A stretch of 64,000 bases of DNA, taken from JAEZDC01 sp036676415 (GTDB lineage Bacteria > Bacteroidota > Bacteroidia > Chitinophagales > Chitinophagaceae). The translations under genes and the position numbers were made by a program. The stretch is from positions 1-64,000 of the forward strand of contig JAKFCX010000017.1 in assembly GCA_036676415.1 (NCBI GenBank). The letters are read 5' to 3'. This document shows, piece after piece, positions 43,898 to 53,233 of this stretch; positions within the stretch are counted from its first letter, which is position 1, and every line of letters begins with the position of its first letter. The notes under the pieces were generated by a model. It had not been told where the DNA came from and did no database searches. It was given only the letters and a program-made list of their open reading frames with translations.

Positions 43898-44746
43898 TTA
43901 TATTGTAGCCGAATTATTGTTCTGTTTTAGGCCATAAAGCAATCCTTCTTTCCTTCCAAGAAACATATTATAAAATTCTTTCGCTTTTTGCCTGTTCAAA
44001 CAAAAAGCTGCTTTTATCAATGGAGCTGCAAGGCCTTTCAATACAACATGCTTCGGCACTTTATATTTAGCATACATCAATCCCATTGCTCGTTGCCTTG
44101 CCCTGATGGTTTCTGTATCTCTTGTAGTAATCGGAATATATTTATGATTGACGGCGATGCTTGCATCATAATATATATTCATGCTTTTATCTGCTGCCCT
44201 GAAGGTTAGTTCAGAGTCCTCTCCTCCTCCAATATATTTTCCAATACCGATCGTTTCAAGAAAGCCACCCAGCTGCTGAAATATTCCTTTATTAAAGAAC
44301 AGTACATAAGTTACGTATCCAACAGCTTTAAATGTGAAAAGCTGCCTGATGGACAGGTTGAATGAATTATTGTGAACGTATGGATTTTGTTTCCAGTTAA
44401 TAACCAGCAGATCTGTTTCAGGTTTTGATTCAAAGAATTGCTGCACTTTGATCAGCGAATCACTTTCAAACCAACAATCATCATCCGGAAAACAAATGAT
44501 AGGATACTTTGCTTTTGATGCACCAAGGTTTCTTGCTTTAGATTGATTGGCCTCTTTCATTTTGATATGAACGATATCTAACTGACTTTTATAACCCTCC
44601 AAAAAGTCATCAAGCAGGCCATCCTGGTTTTGATCGACTATTAGCAATTCAAGATTTTGAATATTGTTTTTTATAACAGAATCAAAAAGTCTTACTAACT
44701 CATCCTTTCTGCGATAAGTAGCCACTACAGCAGATATACCTTTCAT
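43898..44746 (-). CDS. Glycosyltransferase family 2
   Basis: 282 residues with a GT-A fold: AVVATYRRKDELVRLFDSV at the start, LLIVDQNQDG, and the DxD-like FPDDDCWFE metal site near residue 92. A galactosyltransferase-type GGGEDSELTFRA segment lies near 190. One of two sugar-adding enzymes of this operon. The gene ends 8 bases before the GT4-like gene. Confidence 0.9.
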   Translation of the reverse strand: MKGISAVVATYRRKDELVRLFDSVIKNNIQNLELLIVDQNQDGLLDDFLEGYKSQLDIVHIKMKEANQSKARNLGASKAKYPIICFPDDDCWFESDSLIKVQQFFESKPETDLLVINWKQNPYVHNNSFNLSIRQLFTFKAVGYVTYVLFFNKGIFQQLGGFLETIGIGKYIGGGEDSELTFRAADKSMNIYYDASIAVNHKYIPITTRDTETIRARQRAMGLMYAKYKVPKHVVLKGLAAPLIKAAFCLNRQKAKEFYNMFLGRKEGLLYGLKQNNNSATI

Positions 44747-44808
44747 AAGAAATATTTTCGATTGATTAGCTGAATTCAGCCTTTTCTACACTGCAAAGCT
44801 GCTGCCAG

Positions 44809-45435
44809 TTATAAGTTGATCGCTTTAAATTGATAGCCCAGATTGGAAAAATGATCTAAAACCCTGGGTAGTGCATATCGCAAATTTCTCGATGCAACTT
44901 TGTGATCATGAAACAGAACGATGGAGCCTGGTGTAGCATTATCAATTACATTAGTCAGGCACTTTTCTTTGGGGGTATTCTCGTCAAAATCTGCACTCAA
45001 TACATTCCACAATACAGTTCTTAAATTAAACTCCTTGTTCTTCAGATGTTTCACCTGGTTCCAGGTTATATGGCCAAATGGTGGACGGAAAATATTTGAG
45101 TGGATCAGCTTAGCAGCGTCCTTAATATCATTGAAATATCTGCTGTTGTTCGTTTTCCAACCGTCAATATGAGAATGAGAATGATTCCCAACTACATGTC
45201 CGTCGGCAATCACCTGCTTGAATAACTCAGGATTTGCCATTACGTTCTTACCAATGCAAAAAAAAGTTCCCTTAGCATTATGCTTTTTAAGCTGCTCCAA
45301 CACAAAAGGGGTTTCTTCAGGATCAGGTCCATCATCGAAAGTTAAAAACATAACTTTCTCATTAGTATTCATCTCCCAGATACAATCACCATAAAATCTT
45401 CTTAGCCACTTTGGCTTTTTTACAAAATAGAACAT
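44809..45435 (-). CDS. Polysaccharide deacetylase family protein (CE4/NodB)
   Basis: 208 residues. The NodB metal/catalytic motif TFDDGPDP has D34 and D35, with HSHSH further on, then RPPFG and a LFHDHK C-terminal motif, giving the standard five CE4 motifs. No signal peptide is visible, only a short hydrophobic start, so location is uncertain. Likely deacetylates the polysaccharide or its precursor. Confidence 0.9.
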   Translation of the reverse strand: MFYFVKKPKWLRRFYGDCIWEMNTNEKVMFLTFDDGPDPEETPFVLEQLKKHNAKGTFFCIGKNVMANPELFKQVIADGHVVGNHSHSHIDGWKTNNSRYFNDIKDAAKLIHSNIFRPPFGHITWNQVKHLKNKEFNLRTVLWNVLSADFDENTPKEKCLTNVIDNATPGSIVLFHDHKVASRNLRYALPRVLDHFSNLGYQFKAINL

Positions 45436-45442
45436 GCTTTGT

Positions 45443-46792
45443 TTATTGTAAGGCTGCTTTCTTTTTTAATGGATTCGATCTTATCATTTTCATCATGTTG
45501 GCAAATATGTATGCCGGTTTATAATACGAGAAATCGAATACCTGAACGTTTTGGGTTTTAAAATAGACCATATACCCCACAAATAATAATAGCTCTGATG
45601 CCGGCCAGGCTATTGCTGCACCAATCGTTCCATATAAGTTGATGAACAAAATGAGGAAAGCCACATTTAGAAAAAAGCCGGCAAGAAGAAATCGAATATG
45701 CACCCCATCTTTTTTCAGGTTCAGCATGATCTGCTGTCCTAAAGCTGAATTGATTGTTGAAAACAATAATGCTATAGCAGATATTTTCAGCAGGTCAACT
45801 GCACTACTGAATTCGTTTCCAAAAAATAGTAAGATCAATGGCTTTGCTATAATGAATGTACCTGCCGCCATAGCTATTGCCAGGAAAACCAAATACGGAA
45901 AAGCTTTGTGCACACGTTTTATTCCTGCTGAATAACCTTGTACGAAAGCTTCTCCAATATATGGAAACAGCACAGTATTCAGCGGCATGGAAACAATGGA
46001 TTGTATAATGATGATTAGCCGTAATGCGGCTGAATAGTAACCAATATCAGTAGTAACCAATAAGAAGCCGGCCACGATAATTCCTGTAGAAGAAGCCTGG
46101 TTGCTGATCCACCAGATAAGCGATAAGGTTCGGTTTTCTTTTAAAGTCTCAGTTACTTTCCTCCAACCGATAAATTGAAACCGAAGACCATATTTCTTTA
46201 ATGCCCAGAAAAAAGAAACCAGCGAAACCAGTATATGTGCAAGACTGGTGATTAATGGATGATAGATATAGTCGCTTCTTTCTGTTACTACCAATACCAC
46301 TGCAACTGAGAAAAGAAGTTTGGAGATAAAACTAAATACAGCATAACGCCTCGAATCCTGCATGCCATTATACAACCAGCTGGGATTTAATATCCAGCCA
46401 ATACACATGAGGTAAGTAAAAATATTTACGAGTTTTTCATTCTTTAGTTGATCAAACCAAAAAAGGCAACCAATGAAAACGATGGTTGAAACGATTGAAA
46501 TATAAATTTTGGCAAAAGTGATCCGGCTGAAAAGTTCCTGGATCTTTTCCTTATCCCCTTTATAAGAAATTATTTTTCTTGTACCGTAAAGGTCAAAGCC
46601 TGCATTAATAAAGAGAATGAAATACCCAACAAAGGCGAAAGCATAGTTTACTGCTCCATATTTCTCAGGCCCGATTATCCTGGAGATAATGGGAAGGGTG
46701 ATCATAGGTAATACATAATTACCTACCTGTAAAATGGAAAGCGAAAGAAAGTTAACCAGCGTTCTTTTCTTGCTTCCAGGAGCAGCACTCAT
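45443..46792 (-). CDS. Flippase, polysaccharide transporter (Wzx-like)
   Basis: 449 residues with 12-14 transmembrane helices of the MOP/PST superfamily, starting MSAAPGSKKRTLVNFLSLSI. It moves undecaprenyl-linked repeat units across the inner membrane. I use the ATG at 46792; the longer frame starts at a TTG with 20 extra residues. It lies 7 bases before the deacetylase gene in the operon. Confidence 0.9.
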   Translation of the reverse strand: MSAAPGSKKRTLVNFLSLSILQVGNYVLPMITLPIISRIIGPEKYGAVNYAFAFVGYFILFINAGFDLYGTRKIISYKGDKEKIQELFSRITFAKIYISIVSTIVFIGCLFWFDQLKNEKLVNIFTYLMCIGWILNPSWLYNGMQDSRRYAVFSFISKLLFSVAVVLVVTERSDYIYHPLITSLAHILVSLVSFFWALKKYGLRFQFIGWRKVTETLKENRTLSLIWWISNQASSTGIIVAGFLLVTTDIGYYSAALRLIIIIQSIVSMPLNTVLFPYIGEAFVQGYSAGIKRVHKAFPYLVFLAIAMAAGTFIIAKPLILLFFGNEFSSAVDLLKISAIALLFSTINSALGQQIMLNLKKDGVHIRFLLAGFFLNVAFLILFINLYGTIGAAIAWPASELLLFVGYMVYFKTQNVQVFDFSYYKPAYIFANMMKMIRSNPLKKKAALQ

Positions 46793-46870
46793 ATTAAAAA
46801 GAAAATATTTATAGCGGTTTAAGGATGGATGATTTGAAATGTCCCTCACCAAATGAAGGACATTTCAAAC

Positions 46871-47401
46871 TTACCCTACATTTGAATATTGCTGCTGTTG
46901 CAATGTTTCAATAGATGGTTGTGCTTGTTTAATTGAAACCACTTTTGCATTTTCAGTCTTTCCAGCCACAACACGGTAACCTAATGTTGGAAGTTCAAGC
47001 TTGTAATTAGTAGCAGACTTTTCAGTAGATGTACCATAAACATAATTGAGGTTTCTGATAGAAGTTTTCTCAACTTTTACGTTTGTGTGATTGCAAAGGA
47101 AATCTTTGATCATATGGATTTCCTGTTCTTTTACTACTGCTGGTTTTCCTAACCAGTAAAGAACATTCACAACGCCATTGATCTTTTTTAAAGCTGCAAC
47201 ATCCTTCTCATCGATCTTAACGAAAACACATGAAGAGAATAAAGGCTGACCTGCTGATTTTTTCAACGTCCACCATTTGCTCTGCACTTTGTTTACCGGA
47301 CAATAAGATTCGATGTTTTTTTTCTGTAACTCTTTTGTAACTTTCTGTTCCATTCCCTGCCTGGTGTAAACCACGTACCATTCGTAAATATTCCTTTCCA
47401 T
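46871..47401 (-). CDS. UpxY family transcription antiterminator (NusG-like)
   Basis: 176 residues. A NusG N-terminal domain (EWYVVYTRQGMEQKV, NIESYCPV, PLFSSCVFVKID) is followed by a KOW-like C-terminal part (LELPTLGYRVVAGKTENAKV). UpxY proteins promote read-through of capsule operons in Bacteroidota, and the gene is usually first in the locus. Here it is the first gene of its own unit, after the terminator behind wzc. Start at ATG 47401, which begins the conserved domain. Confidence 0.9.
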   Translation of the reverse strand: MERNIYEWYVVYTRQGMEQKVTKELQKKNIESYCPVNKVQSKWWTLKKSAGQPLFSSCVFVKIDEKDVAALKKINGVVNVLYWLGKPAVVKEQEIHMIKDFLCNHTNVKVEKTSIRNLNYVYGTSTEKSATNYKLELPTLGYRVVAGKTENAKVVSIKQAQPSIETLQQQQYSNVG

Positions 47402-47632
47402 AATGAGCGATTTAGATTTGTTCTTTAAATTAATTCCCAACTTTTGTTTCTTATTATTTGTCTGTGCTCGTATATAGCTATTAAAAAAAAATGCCAAAGT
47501 TTAACCTGAGTGTTTTTTATTATTCTTTTCTTTTGTCCTTTTTTTGTCAGCGGCTATATTATTCGTTGATAGACAGTGCCACATTAATAAGCTGAACAAT
47601 AAAAAAAAACTCAAATCTTAATTTCTAAAAAG
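47402..47632 (-). promoter_or_regulatory. Leader region upstream of upxY
   Basis: About 230 bases of AT-rich non-coding DNA between the wzc terminator and upxY. It should hold the promoter and any UpxY-response leader. I see no clear TAnnTTTG box or other defined element in it. Confidence 0.3.
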
Positions 47633-47660
47633 TTAAAAGCCACCCAGAGGTGGCTTTTAA
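47633..47660 (-). terminator. Strong terminator between wzc-like gene and upxY
   Basis: A 12-bp perfect stem TTAAAAGCCACC/GGTGGCTTTTAA with a 4-base loop, 25 bases past the stop of the wzc-like gene. On the minus strand it is followed by CTTTTT. Confidence 0.85.
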
Positions 47661-47684
47661 AGGAATTAAACAGCTGTTGTTTTA

Positions 47685-50048
47685 TTAAAGCTGATTTGCA
47701 TTGCGGTAAGAATGGTGGGATACCCCATTTTTCTTTACCCATAATTTAGTCCAAAGGTTTTTATTCATGTGAACGTGCTTATTGCCATATCCAAAACCTT
47801 TTGTTTTTAAAATGAACCCTCTTGCCTTAATGCCATTAAAGATCAATGCAAGGCCTTTTAAAGGCTTCAACTCATTTGTCTCATCCAATTTCTTAATAAC
47901 AGATTTGGCAGTATGCCTGTGCCTTATAACATACAAAGTAGCGTCACAGAGATCTGAGAGTATATACGGATGGGCTGAAGGGTTAACAGCAACCCCATCT
48001 ATCAGTATGAAATCAAATTTATCATCCAGGTATTGAAGCAATGCTTCTAAATTACCATTCAACAAAAGATCTGCATCACCATTACCACCGTCACCTGAAG
48101 GAATTACAGATAAATTCTTATAGCCGCTTGCTTTAATAATTTCTGCAGGCGATGAAACTTCGTTGTTGAGGAATTCTGAAAGTCCGGCTGTATTAAATGC
48201 CCTGAAAGTTTTAGTAAGCTTACCCGTTAACATATCAGCATCAATCAAAACTACTTTCTTTCCTGCCTGTGCCAATGTAAGTGCAATGTTTGCTATCACC
48301 AGGCTTTTTCCTTCTCCTTCATTGCTGGAGGTAATTAATACTTTCTTATTTCGATTGTCTTTTGAAAAGAAACCGGCAGCAATGCATAATTGCTTGAATT
48401 CATCCTGGGCCGTAGCAAAATCTTTTCCGGTCAACAACATCTGCTTTCCTTTTCTCACATGAGAAATTTCACCGAGCAATGGATAGACAGTCTGATTGGT
48501 AATATCATTTCTGAATAATACTTTATTGCTGAGAATATCACGGTAAATGATGTATGCAATCGTCAATACAATCGCCAGAACCAAAGCAGCTCCATAAGTA
48601 AAACCTTTATTGGGGCTAACCGGTAAAATAGAAGCCGATGCTTTGTCGATCACCTGGCTTTCTGTAATTGCAGATGAATATGCTAATGCAGTCTGTTCTC
48701 TTTTCTGAAGCAGGAAATTATACAAACTGTTTAATGTAGACTGCTCTCTGCTTACATTTATCAGCTCTCTTTCTTTGGCTGGAATAGTTCCTAAGGCGGA
48801 ATTGTAATTATTATTGGTCAAAGCAAGGTTACTCAGACTAGCCTGTACATTGATTCTTTGGTTACGAACATTTTCAAGAATGGCTGGCTTTAATGTGTTA
48901 ACCTGGCCTACAACAGTTTGTAAAGCAGGATTATTTTCTGCAGTCGTTTGTTTCAGCCGCTCATATTGAAGTTCAGCGTCATAATATTTTTCAAGCAGGT
49001 TCGAGAGCATCGGATCATTCACACCTAATGTAGAAGGAGCAATACCTGCTGTTGATGCTTTTGAAGTGATATATTTCTCCACCTGGTTTAGAACAGAAAG
49101 CTGTACATTAAGATCAGAAAGCTTTTGGTCGTTCATTGCAACATTCTGCAAATACAAACGGCTTTGATCAGTAAGATTTACCACTCCTTCCCTTGACCTG
49201 TAATTCGATATTCTTCCTTCCACACCATTCAGATCACTCACCACTTTTGCAATACGCTGATCAAGAAAAGCGATCGTGTTTTTTGCCAATCCTGTTTTCT
49301 GTTCAGCCGAGGCTTGATTATACTTATCGATCATCGCATTCACGATGTCCTCACCTCTTTGAGGTACAGGGTCTTTGAATTTTATCTTAACAATGCTGGA
49401 TAGTTTGCTTGTTGCACTAACATCCAAACCTGCATACAGACCTGCTGATACATTCCTGGGATCGATCAATGAAAAATAAAGATCTCCCGGTGACGATTTT
49501 TTGAAATGTGGATTCTGTGTAAACATCAACCTCCCATATTCAGTAGAGACGTACTGATTGATGGGGTATTGTTTACTTCCCAGCGTAACAACTTTTTTGT
49601 TGAAATCATACTTATAAGGAACCTTCTTTGCTTCTTTCAGATTTTCAGGATCTTCTGCCTGAACAACTACAGGAGAAGTTTCATACGCTGACTTCTCTAC
49701 AAATTTTCCTTTCTGGTAAGTTGGTGCATATAAATGAAGGTCTTTTACTACTTCGTCAACAAATGTTTTTGATTTGATCACCTCCACCTCATTCTCTACA
49801 ATGCTTTTAGCGGAAAGCATGTTGATTGATTCCGTGATCTGGTCATCATTCACACCCTTCTTTCCATCTTTAACCTGAATCGTTGCAGCAATTTCGTACA
49901 CCGGTTGCTTAAACTTCAGGTACACCCATGCTAACATAATGCATGGAATGGCCAGCAATACCAATAGCGGCCAGTAAGGAATATATTTATGACTGATATC
50001 TTCAATTAAATTTCCGGATCCGTCGGTTTTTTTGATGATCTTCTTCAT
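47685..50048 (-). CDS. Polysaccharide export tyrosine autokinase / chain-length determinant (Wzc-like)
   Basis: 787 residues. A Wzz chain-length domain with TM1 (about 27-45), a periplasmic coiled-coil region with a GNVR-like stretch (about 60-480) and TM2 (about 490-510). The cytosolic BY-kinase domain has Walker A SSNEGEGKS (about 573-581) and Walker A' VVLIDADM. The third motif is LIDGVAVNPSAH rather than DTPP. The C-terminal tail has only two or three tyrosines (GFGYGNK, HSYRN) where most family members have a cluster. Overlaps the wza-like stop by one base. Confidence 0.9.
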   Translation of the reverse strand: MKKIIKKTDGSGNLIEDISHKYIPYWPLLVLLAIPCIMLAWVYLKFKQPVYEIAATIQVKDGKKGVNDDQITESINMLSAKSIVENEVEVIKSKTFVDEVVKDLHLYAPTYQKGKFVEKSAYETSPVVVQAEDPENLKEAKKVPYKYDFNKKVVTLGSKQYPINQYVSTEYGRLMFTQNPHFKKSSPGDLYFSLIDPRNVSAGLYAGLDVSATSKLSSIVKIKFKDPVPQRGEDIVNAMIDKYNQASAEQKTGLAKNTIAFLDQRIAKVVSDLNGVEGRISNYRSREGVVNLTDQSRLYLQNVAMNDQKLSDLNVQLSVLNQVEKYITSKASTAGIAPSTLGVNDPMLSNLLEKYYDAELQYERLKQTTAENNPALQTVVGQVNTLKPAILENVRNQRINVQASLSNLALTNNNYNSALGTIPAKERELINVSREQSTLNSLYNFLLQKREQTALAYSSAITESQVIDKASASILPVSPNKGFTYGAALVLAIVLTIAYIIYRDILSNKVLFRNDITNQTVYPLLGEISHVRKGKQMLLTGKDFATAQDEFKQLCIAAGFFSKDNRNKKVLITSSNEGEGKSLVIANIALTLAQAGKKVVLIDADMLTGKLTKTFRAFNTAGLSEFLNNEVSSPAEIIKASGYKNLSVIPSGDGGNGDADLLLNGNLEALLQYLDDKFDFILIDGVAVNPSAHPYILSDLCDATLYVIRHRHTAKSVIKKLDETNELKPLKGLALIFNGIKARGFILKTKGFGYGNKHVHMNKNLWTKLWVKKNGVSHHSYRNANQL

Positions 50049-50839
50049 TAGTTTCTTGTTAATCGGTCTATAATAATTGCCATGAATGATAGTCCACTTA
50101 AGATTGCAGGAAGTGTTTGCCTGAGTGTAGTTGTACTGCTGATCTTCTGCTTGTTGGCTTCCACGTAAATCACGTCATTTGTTTTCAGATAATAATATGG
50201 TGACTTGGAAACAAAATCAGGAGACATCAGGTCGATCCTACGAACGATCTTCTGGCCATTTTCAACCCTTATCAGCAAAACATTATCTCTTTTACCATAG
50301 ATGGTAAGATCACCTGCCATTCCCAATGCTTCGAGGAAAGAAAGCTTTCCGTTTGTTGCAGTAACTACTGTAGGTCTTCCAACTTCGCCCAGCACAGTTA
50401 CACGAAAATTCATCAAACGAACATTCACGATCGGATCAATCAACAATTTTCTTTCATTAAGTGTAGTAGACAACTTTACAGCTAACTGGTCAAGGGTTAA
50501 ACCTTCAGCTTTCACATTACCAATAATGGGAAAAGAAATATTTCCCTGGTTATCTACCAGGTAACCTGTGGTGATAGAACTAACACCATTACCACTTGAA
50601 TGAGAAATTACTGATTCGTTCGGCTTATTAAAAACTTCTGTTGCTTCAGGATTAAGACTTGTAACAATAATACTCAACTGGTCATTCTTCTGAATCGTTG
50701 GATCTATGGCCTGGTCTGAATGAACAGAATTCTGTATATCATTAAAATAAGTTGCTCTTTTGGTGTTAACACAGGATGTTACAGTAACCAGCAGTAATAC
50801 AAATACAAATGAATGCTTCAGCATAGGAAAATATCGCAT
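50048..50839 (-). CDS. Polysaccharide export outer membrane lipoprotein (Wza-like)
   Basis: 263 residues. Lipoprotein signal with VTSC lipobox, then the Poly_export domain (QLSIIVTSLNPEATEVFN) and an SLBB domain (VTVLGEVGRPTVV). A hydrophobic C-terminal segment (AILSGLSFMAIII) lies close to the end. Forms the outer-membrane exit channel with the Wzc-like protein, whose gene it overlaps by one base. The ATG at 50824 is an alternative start. First gene of the minus-strand export unit. Confidence 0.92.
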   Translation of the reverse strand: MRYFPMLKHSFVFVLLLVTVTSCVNTKRATYFNDIQNSVHSDQAIDPTIQKNDQLSIIVTSLNPEATEVFNKPNESVISHSSGNGVSSITTGYLVDNQGNISFPIIGNVKAEGLTLDQLAVKLSTTLNERKLLIDPIVNVRLMNFRVTVLGEVGRPTVVTATNGKLSFLEALGMAGDLTIYGKRDNVLLIRVENGQKIVRRIDLMSPDFVSKSPYYYLKTNDVIYVEANKQKISSTTTLRQTLPAILSGLSFMAIIIDRLTRN

Positions 50840-51053
50840 TGCAGATTTTTTACTTTTTAGGATATGATGACTTGACTAACCAAATACTTAACCATTTATG
50901 GCTATCTCCCACCTTAAAACAGTGCCGTTTGCATAAGCTATTAACCGACAGTTAAATCATCATCTTGAAAAAGCATAATGACAATTACCACGCCAGTCTA
51001 AATTCTATATACAGGGAAAATGGACTGTGTAATTTTTCTACAAACACATTAAA

Positions 51054-53012
51054 TCACCTGGCGAGATAGAGATATCCTGTGATCTTTGGAGCACCATTTC
51101 TAAGGTCGATCACATAATAATAGGTTGCTGTGGGTAATGGCTTACCGTTCTTTGTTCCATCCCATGGTTTATAATTACTGCTTCTCATTATCTCCCTGCC
51201 GAATCGGTCAAACAACACTAACTCAGCTTTTGGATAACTGTTTAAACCGGCTATATTCCAAACATCGTTTCTGCCATCGCTGTTAGGAGAAAATGCATTT
51301 GGTATCAACACTTCTTTAAATATGGTAACCCTCATCGTATCACTATCAGTACCACAACCGATATCAGAAGTTACATGTAATATGTATGATGTGTCTTTAT
51401 CAGGTGAAACAGACGGAGACAAAGTCTGGCTTCCCAGCATTGTATATTGTGGAGTCCAGTAATAGCTTACATTTTCTCCCGTAACCGAACCATTTAATTG
51501 AACCGTACTTCCTTTTATCACTGCTATATCTGAACCGGCATTGGCCACTGGCTTTTGAAAAACCCTGATACTAACGGTTGCTGTATCTGCACATTGAGTT
51601 CCAATGGAGCCGATCACGGAATAAGTGATGGTGGACAATGGTGCTGCAGTAATGCTGGCTTGAGTAGCATCGGCTATTCCCGTTGCCGGTGACCATTGAT
51701 AGGTATTTGCACCTGATGCAATAAGCACCACTGATTCTCCTTCACAAATAATTGCAGAATCTGTATTGACTGTAACAACCGGCCTTGGAGATATGGTTAC
51801 TGTTGTAGTATCGCTCCATGTGCATCCATTTAACTGTGTAGAAGCAATGTAATCTCCACTATGAGTTTGTTGTGCCTGTTGTATTGAAACCTCATTTCCT
51901 GATTCTGTAAAACCGTTAGGTCCTCTCCAGGTGATGGAATTTCCTGAAGCGGATAATATAATGTTATTGCCTTCACATACAGGACCATTATTGGAAGCGG
52001 TAATAGATGGTATTGATGTAACATAAATATTAACCGGCTCAGAAGCAACACGGCATGTGGGAGAGTTTATATTTCCTGATTCAGCAACCAGTAAACGGTA
52101 TGAATAATTTCCGGTGGATTCGGTCGCATTAAAATCAACATTATACGTTGTTCCTGTTTCACCTGCAATATCGGTCCATGAAGATCCATTAAACCTGTTT
52201 TGCCATTGATACACAGGATTGGTATAACCTGCAGAAATATTTGACTGAATGCTATAACTCTTTGAAGTACCTCCACATAAAGTATCAATAGTAGTTCCTG
52301 AACCTGCGATTGTTGCTGTTACCTGTGGACCACAGGCACGAAATGTTATATCATCTAAACCAACATCATTACCACAGCCACCTGGTGCATTGTTCACCAT
52401 TCTCAACACTACATCTGTAACTCCTGCAGGTGTGGTAAAATAGAATCCATATTGCTTCCATTGTGTTGGGCTGGTGGCTGGAATATCACCTGTAGTGTAA
52501 GTCTGTAACAAGGTTCCGTCGGTTCTTTCTATCCTGAAAGTGATATTGGGCACCACATATTGTGTAGCTCCCCAGCAAACAATTGGCTTGCTGATATTAA
52601 CGAGCCAGGCTGCAAATTCATAAGTGCTGCCGGCACATAAGTTTCTAACTGTATCCAGATAAAAATGTCCCGGTGCAAACGATGCATTCACCAACATAAA
52701 ATATCCATTGGCGTCACCGGTATGATCTGTAACTGAATTCCATAGTGTATCAAAACAGAACTCTGTTTTATTTCGCACCGCATATTCACCATCCCTGGGA
52801 CAGTCTGTACTAACATAATTATAATTAGTGGTTGCAGCAGAAAGAGGTGCACCAGGATTTGCTCCAGCACCAAAAGTGATATTCACAATCGGATCTCCAA
52901 GGCTTCCCTGGCACATTTGGGCTGCACCAGTAGTTGCTACACAACCAATAACGATTGTGCAGAGAAATTTCATAACTGATTTTCTTGCTGACTGTCTAAA
53001 GTTCCTCCACAT
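51054..53012 (-). CDS. T9SS type B sorting (gliding-motility C-terminal) surface protein
   Basis: 652 residues: signal peptide (FLCTIVIGCVATTGAAQ), then a galactose-binding or CBM-like beta-sandwich (about 25-235). Ig-like/PKD repeats follow (about 240-565, with several SPCG-like and VCEGNNI cysteine loops). The C-terminus (about 565-652) is the CHU_C / gliding motility-associated domain: PNAFSPNSDGRNDVWNI and LVLFDRFGREIM. It should be exported by T9SS and stay surface-bound, possibly binding polysaccharide. The ATG at 53012 is used because the longer frame starts at a TTG; the ATG at 52973 is also possible. Confidence 0.87.
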   Translation of the reverse strand: MWRNFRQSARKSVMKFLCTIVIGCVATTGAAQMCQGSLGDPIVNITFGAGANPGAPLSAATTNYNYVSTDCPRDGEYAVRNKTEFCFDTLWNSVTDHTGDANGYFMLVNASFAPGHFYLDTVRNLCAGSTYEFAAWLVNISKPIVCWGATQYVVPNITFRIERTDGTLLQTYTTGDIPATSPTQWKQYGFYFTTPAGVTDVVLRMVNNAPGGCGNDVGLDDITFRACGPQVTATIAGSGTTIDTLCGGTSKSYSIQSNISAGYTNPVYQWQNRFNGSSWTDIAGETGTTYNVDFNATESTGNYSYRLLVAESGNINSPTCRVASEPVNIYVTSIPSITASNNGPVCEGNNIILSASGNSITWRGPNGFTESGNEVSIQQAQQTHSGDYIASTQLNGCTWSDTTTVTISPRPVVTVNTDSAIICEGESVVLIASGANTYQWSPATGIADATQASITAAPLSTITYSVIGSIGTQCADTATVSIRVFQKPVANAGSDIAVIKGSTVQLNGSVTGENVSYYWTPQYTMLGSQTLSPSVSPDKDTSYILHVTSDIGCGTDSDTMRVTIFKEVLIPNAFSPNSDGRNDVWNIAGLNSYPKAELVLFDRFGREIMRSSNYKPWDGTKNGKPLPTATYYYVIDLRNGAPKITGYLYLAR

Positions 53013-53233
53013 GATAATAGTTCCCGCTAGCAAAAGGCAAATACTAAACCAAACACTTTATCCATAGAATTAAGAACAGAATGTGGAAATATTGATCAAT
53101 ATGTGGTGATATGATTTTAATGATGGTGATAAATACAAGTGAGGCATAACACAATACATTAAACAAAACCACAGTAAGTAATGGTATGTGATTTGACTAG
53201 ATGATTGTTTAATCAGACCATTTATATTTCATT

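Noticed and set aside
41227..50839. Mobile island carrying the polysaccharide locus
   Set aside because: No integrase, transposase, tRNA or direct repeats were seen at its edges, and composition is similar to the flanks.
52828..53067. 79-aa plus-strand frame at the 5' end of the T9SS type B gene
   Set aside because: Antisense shadow of the signal-peptide region.
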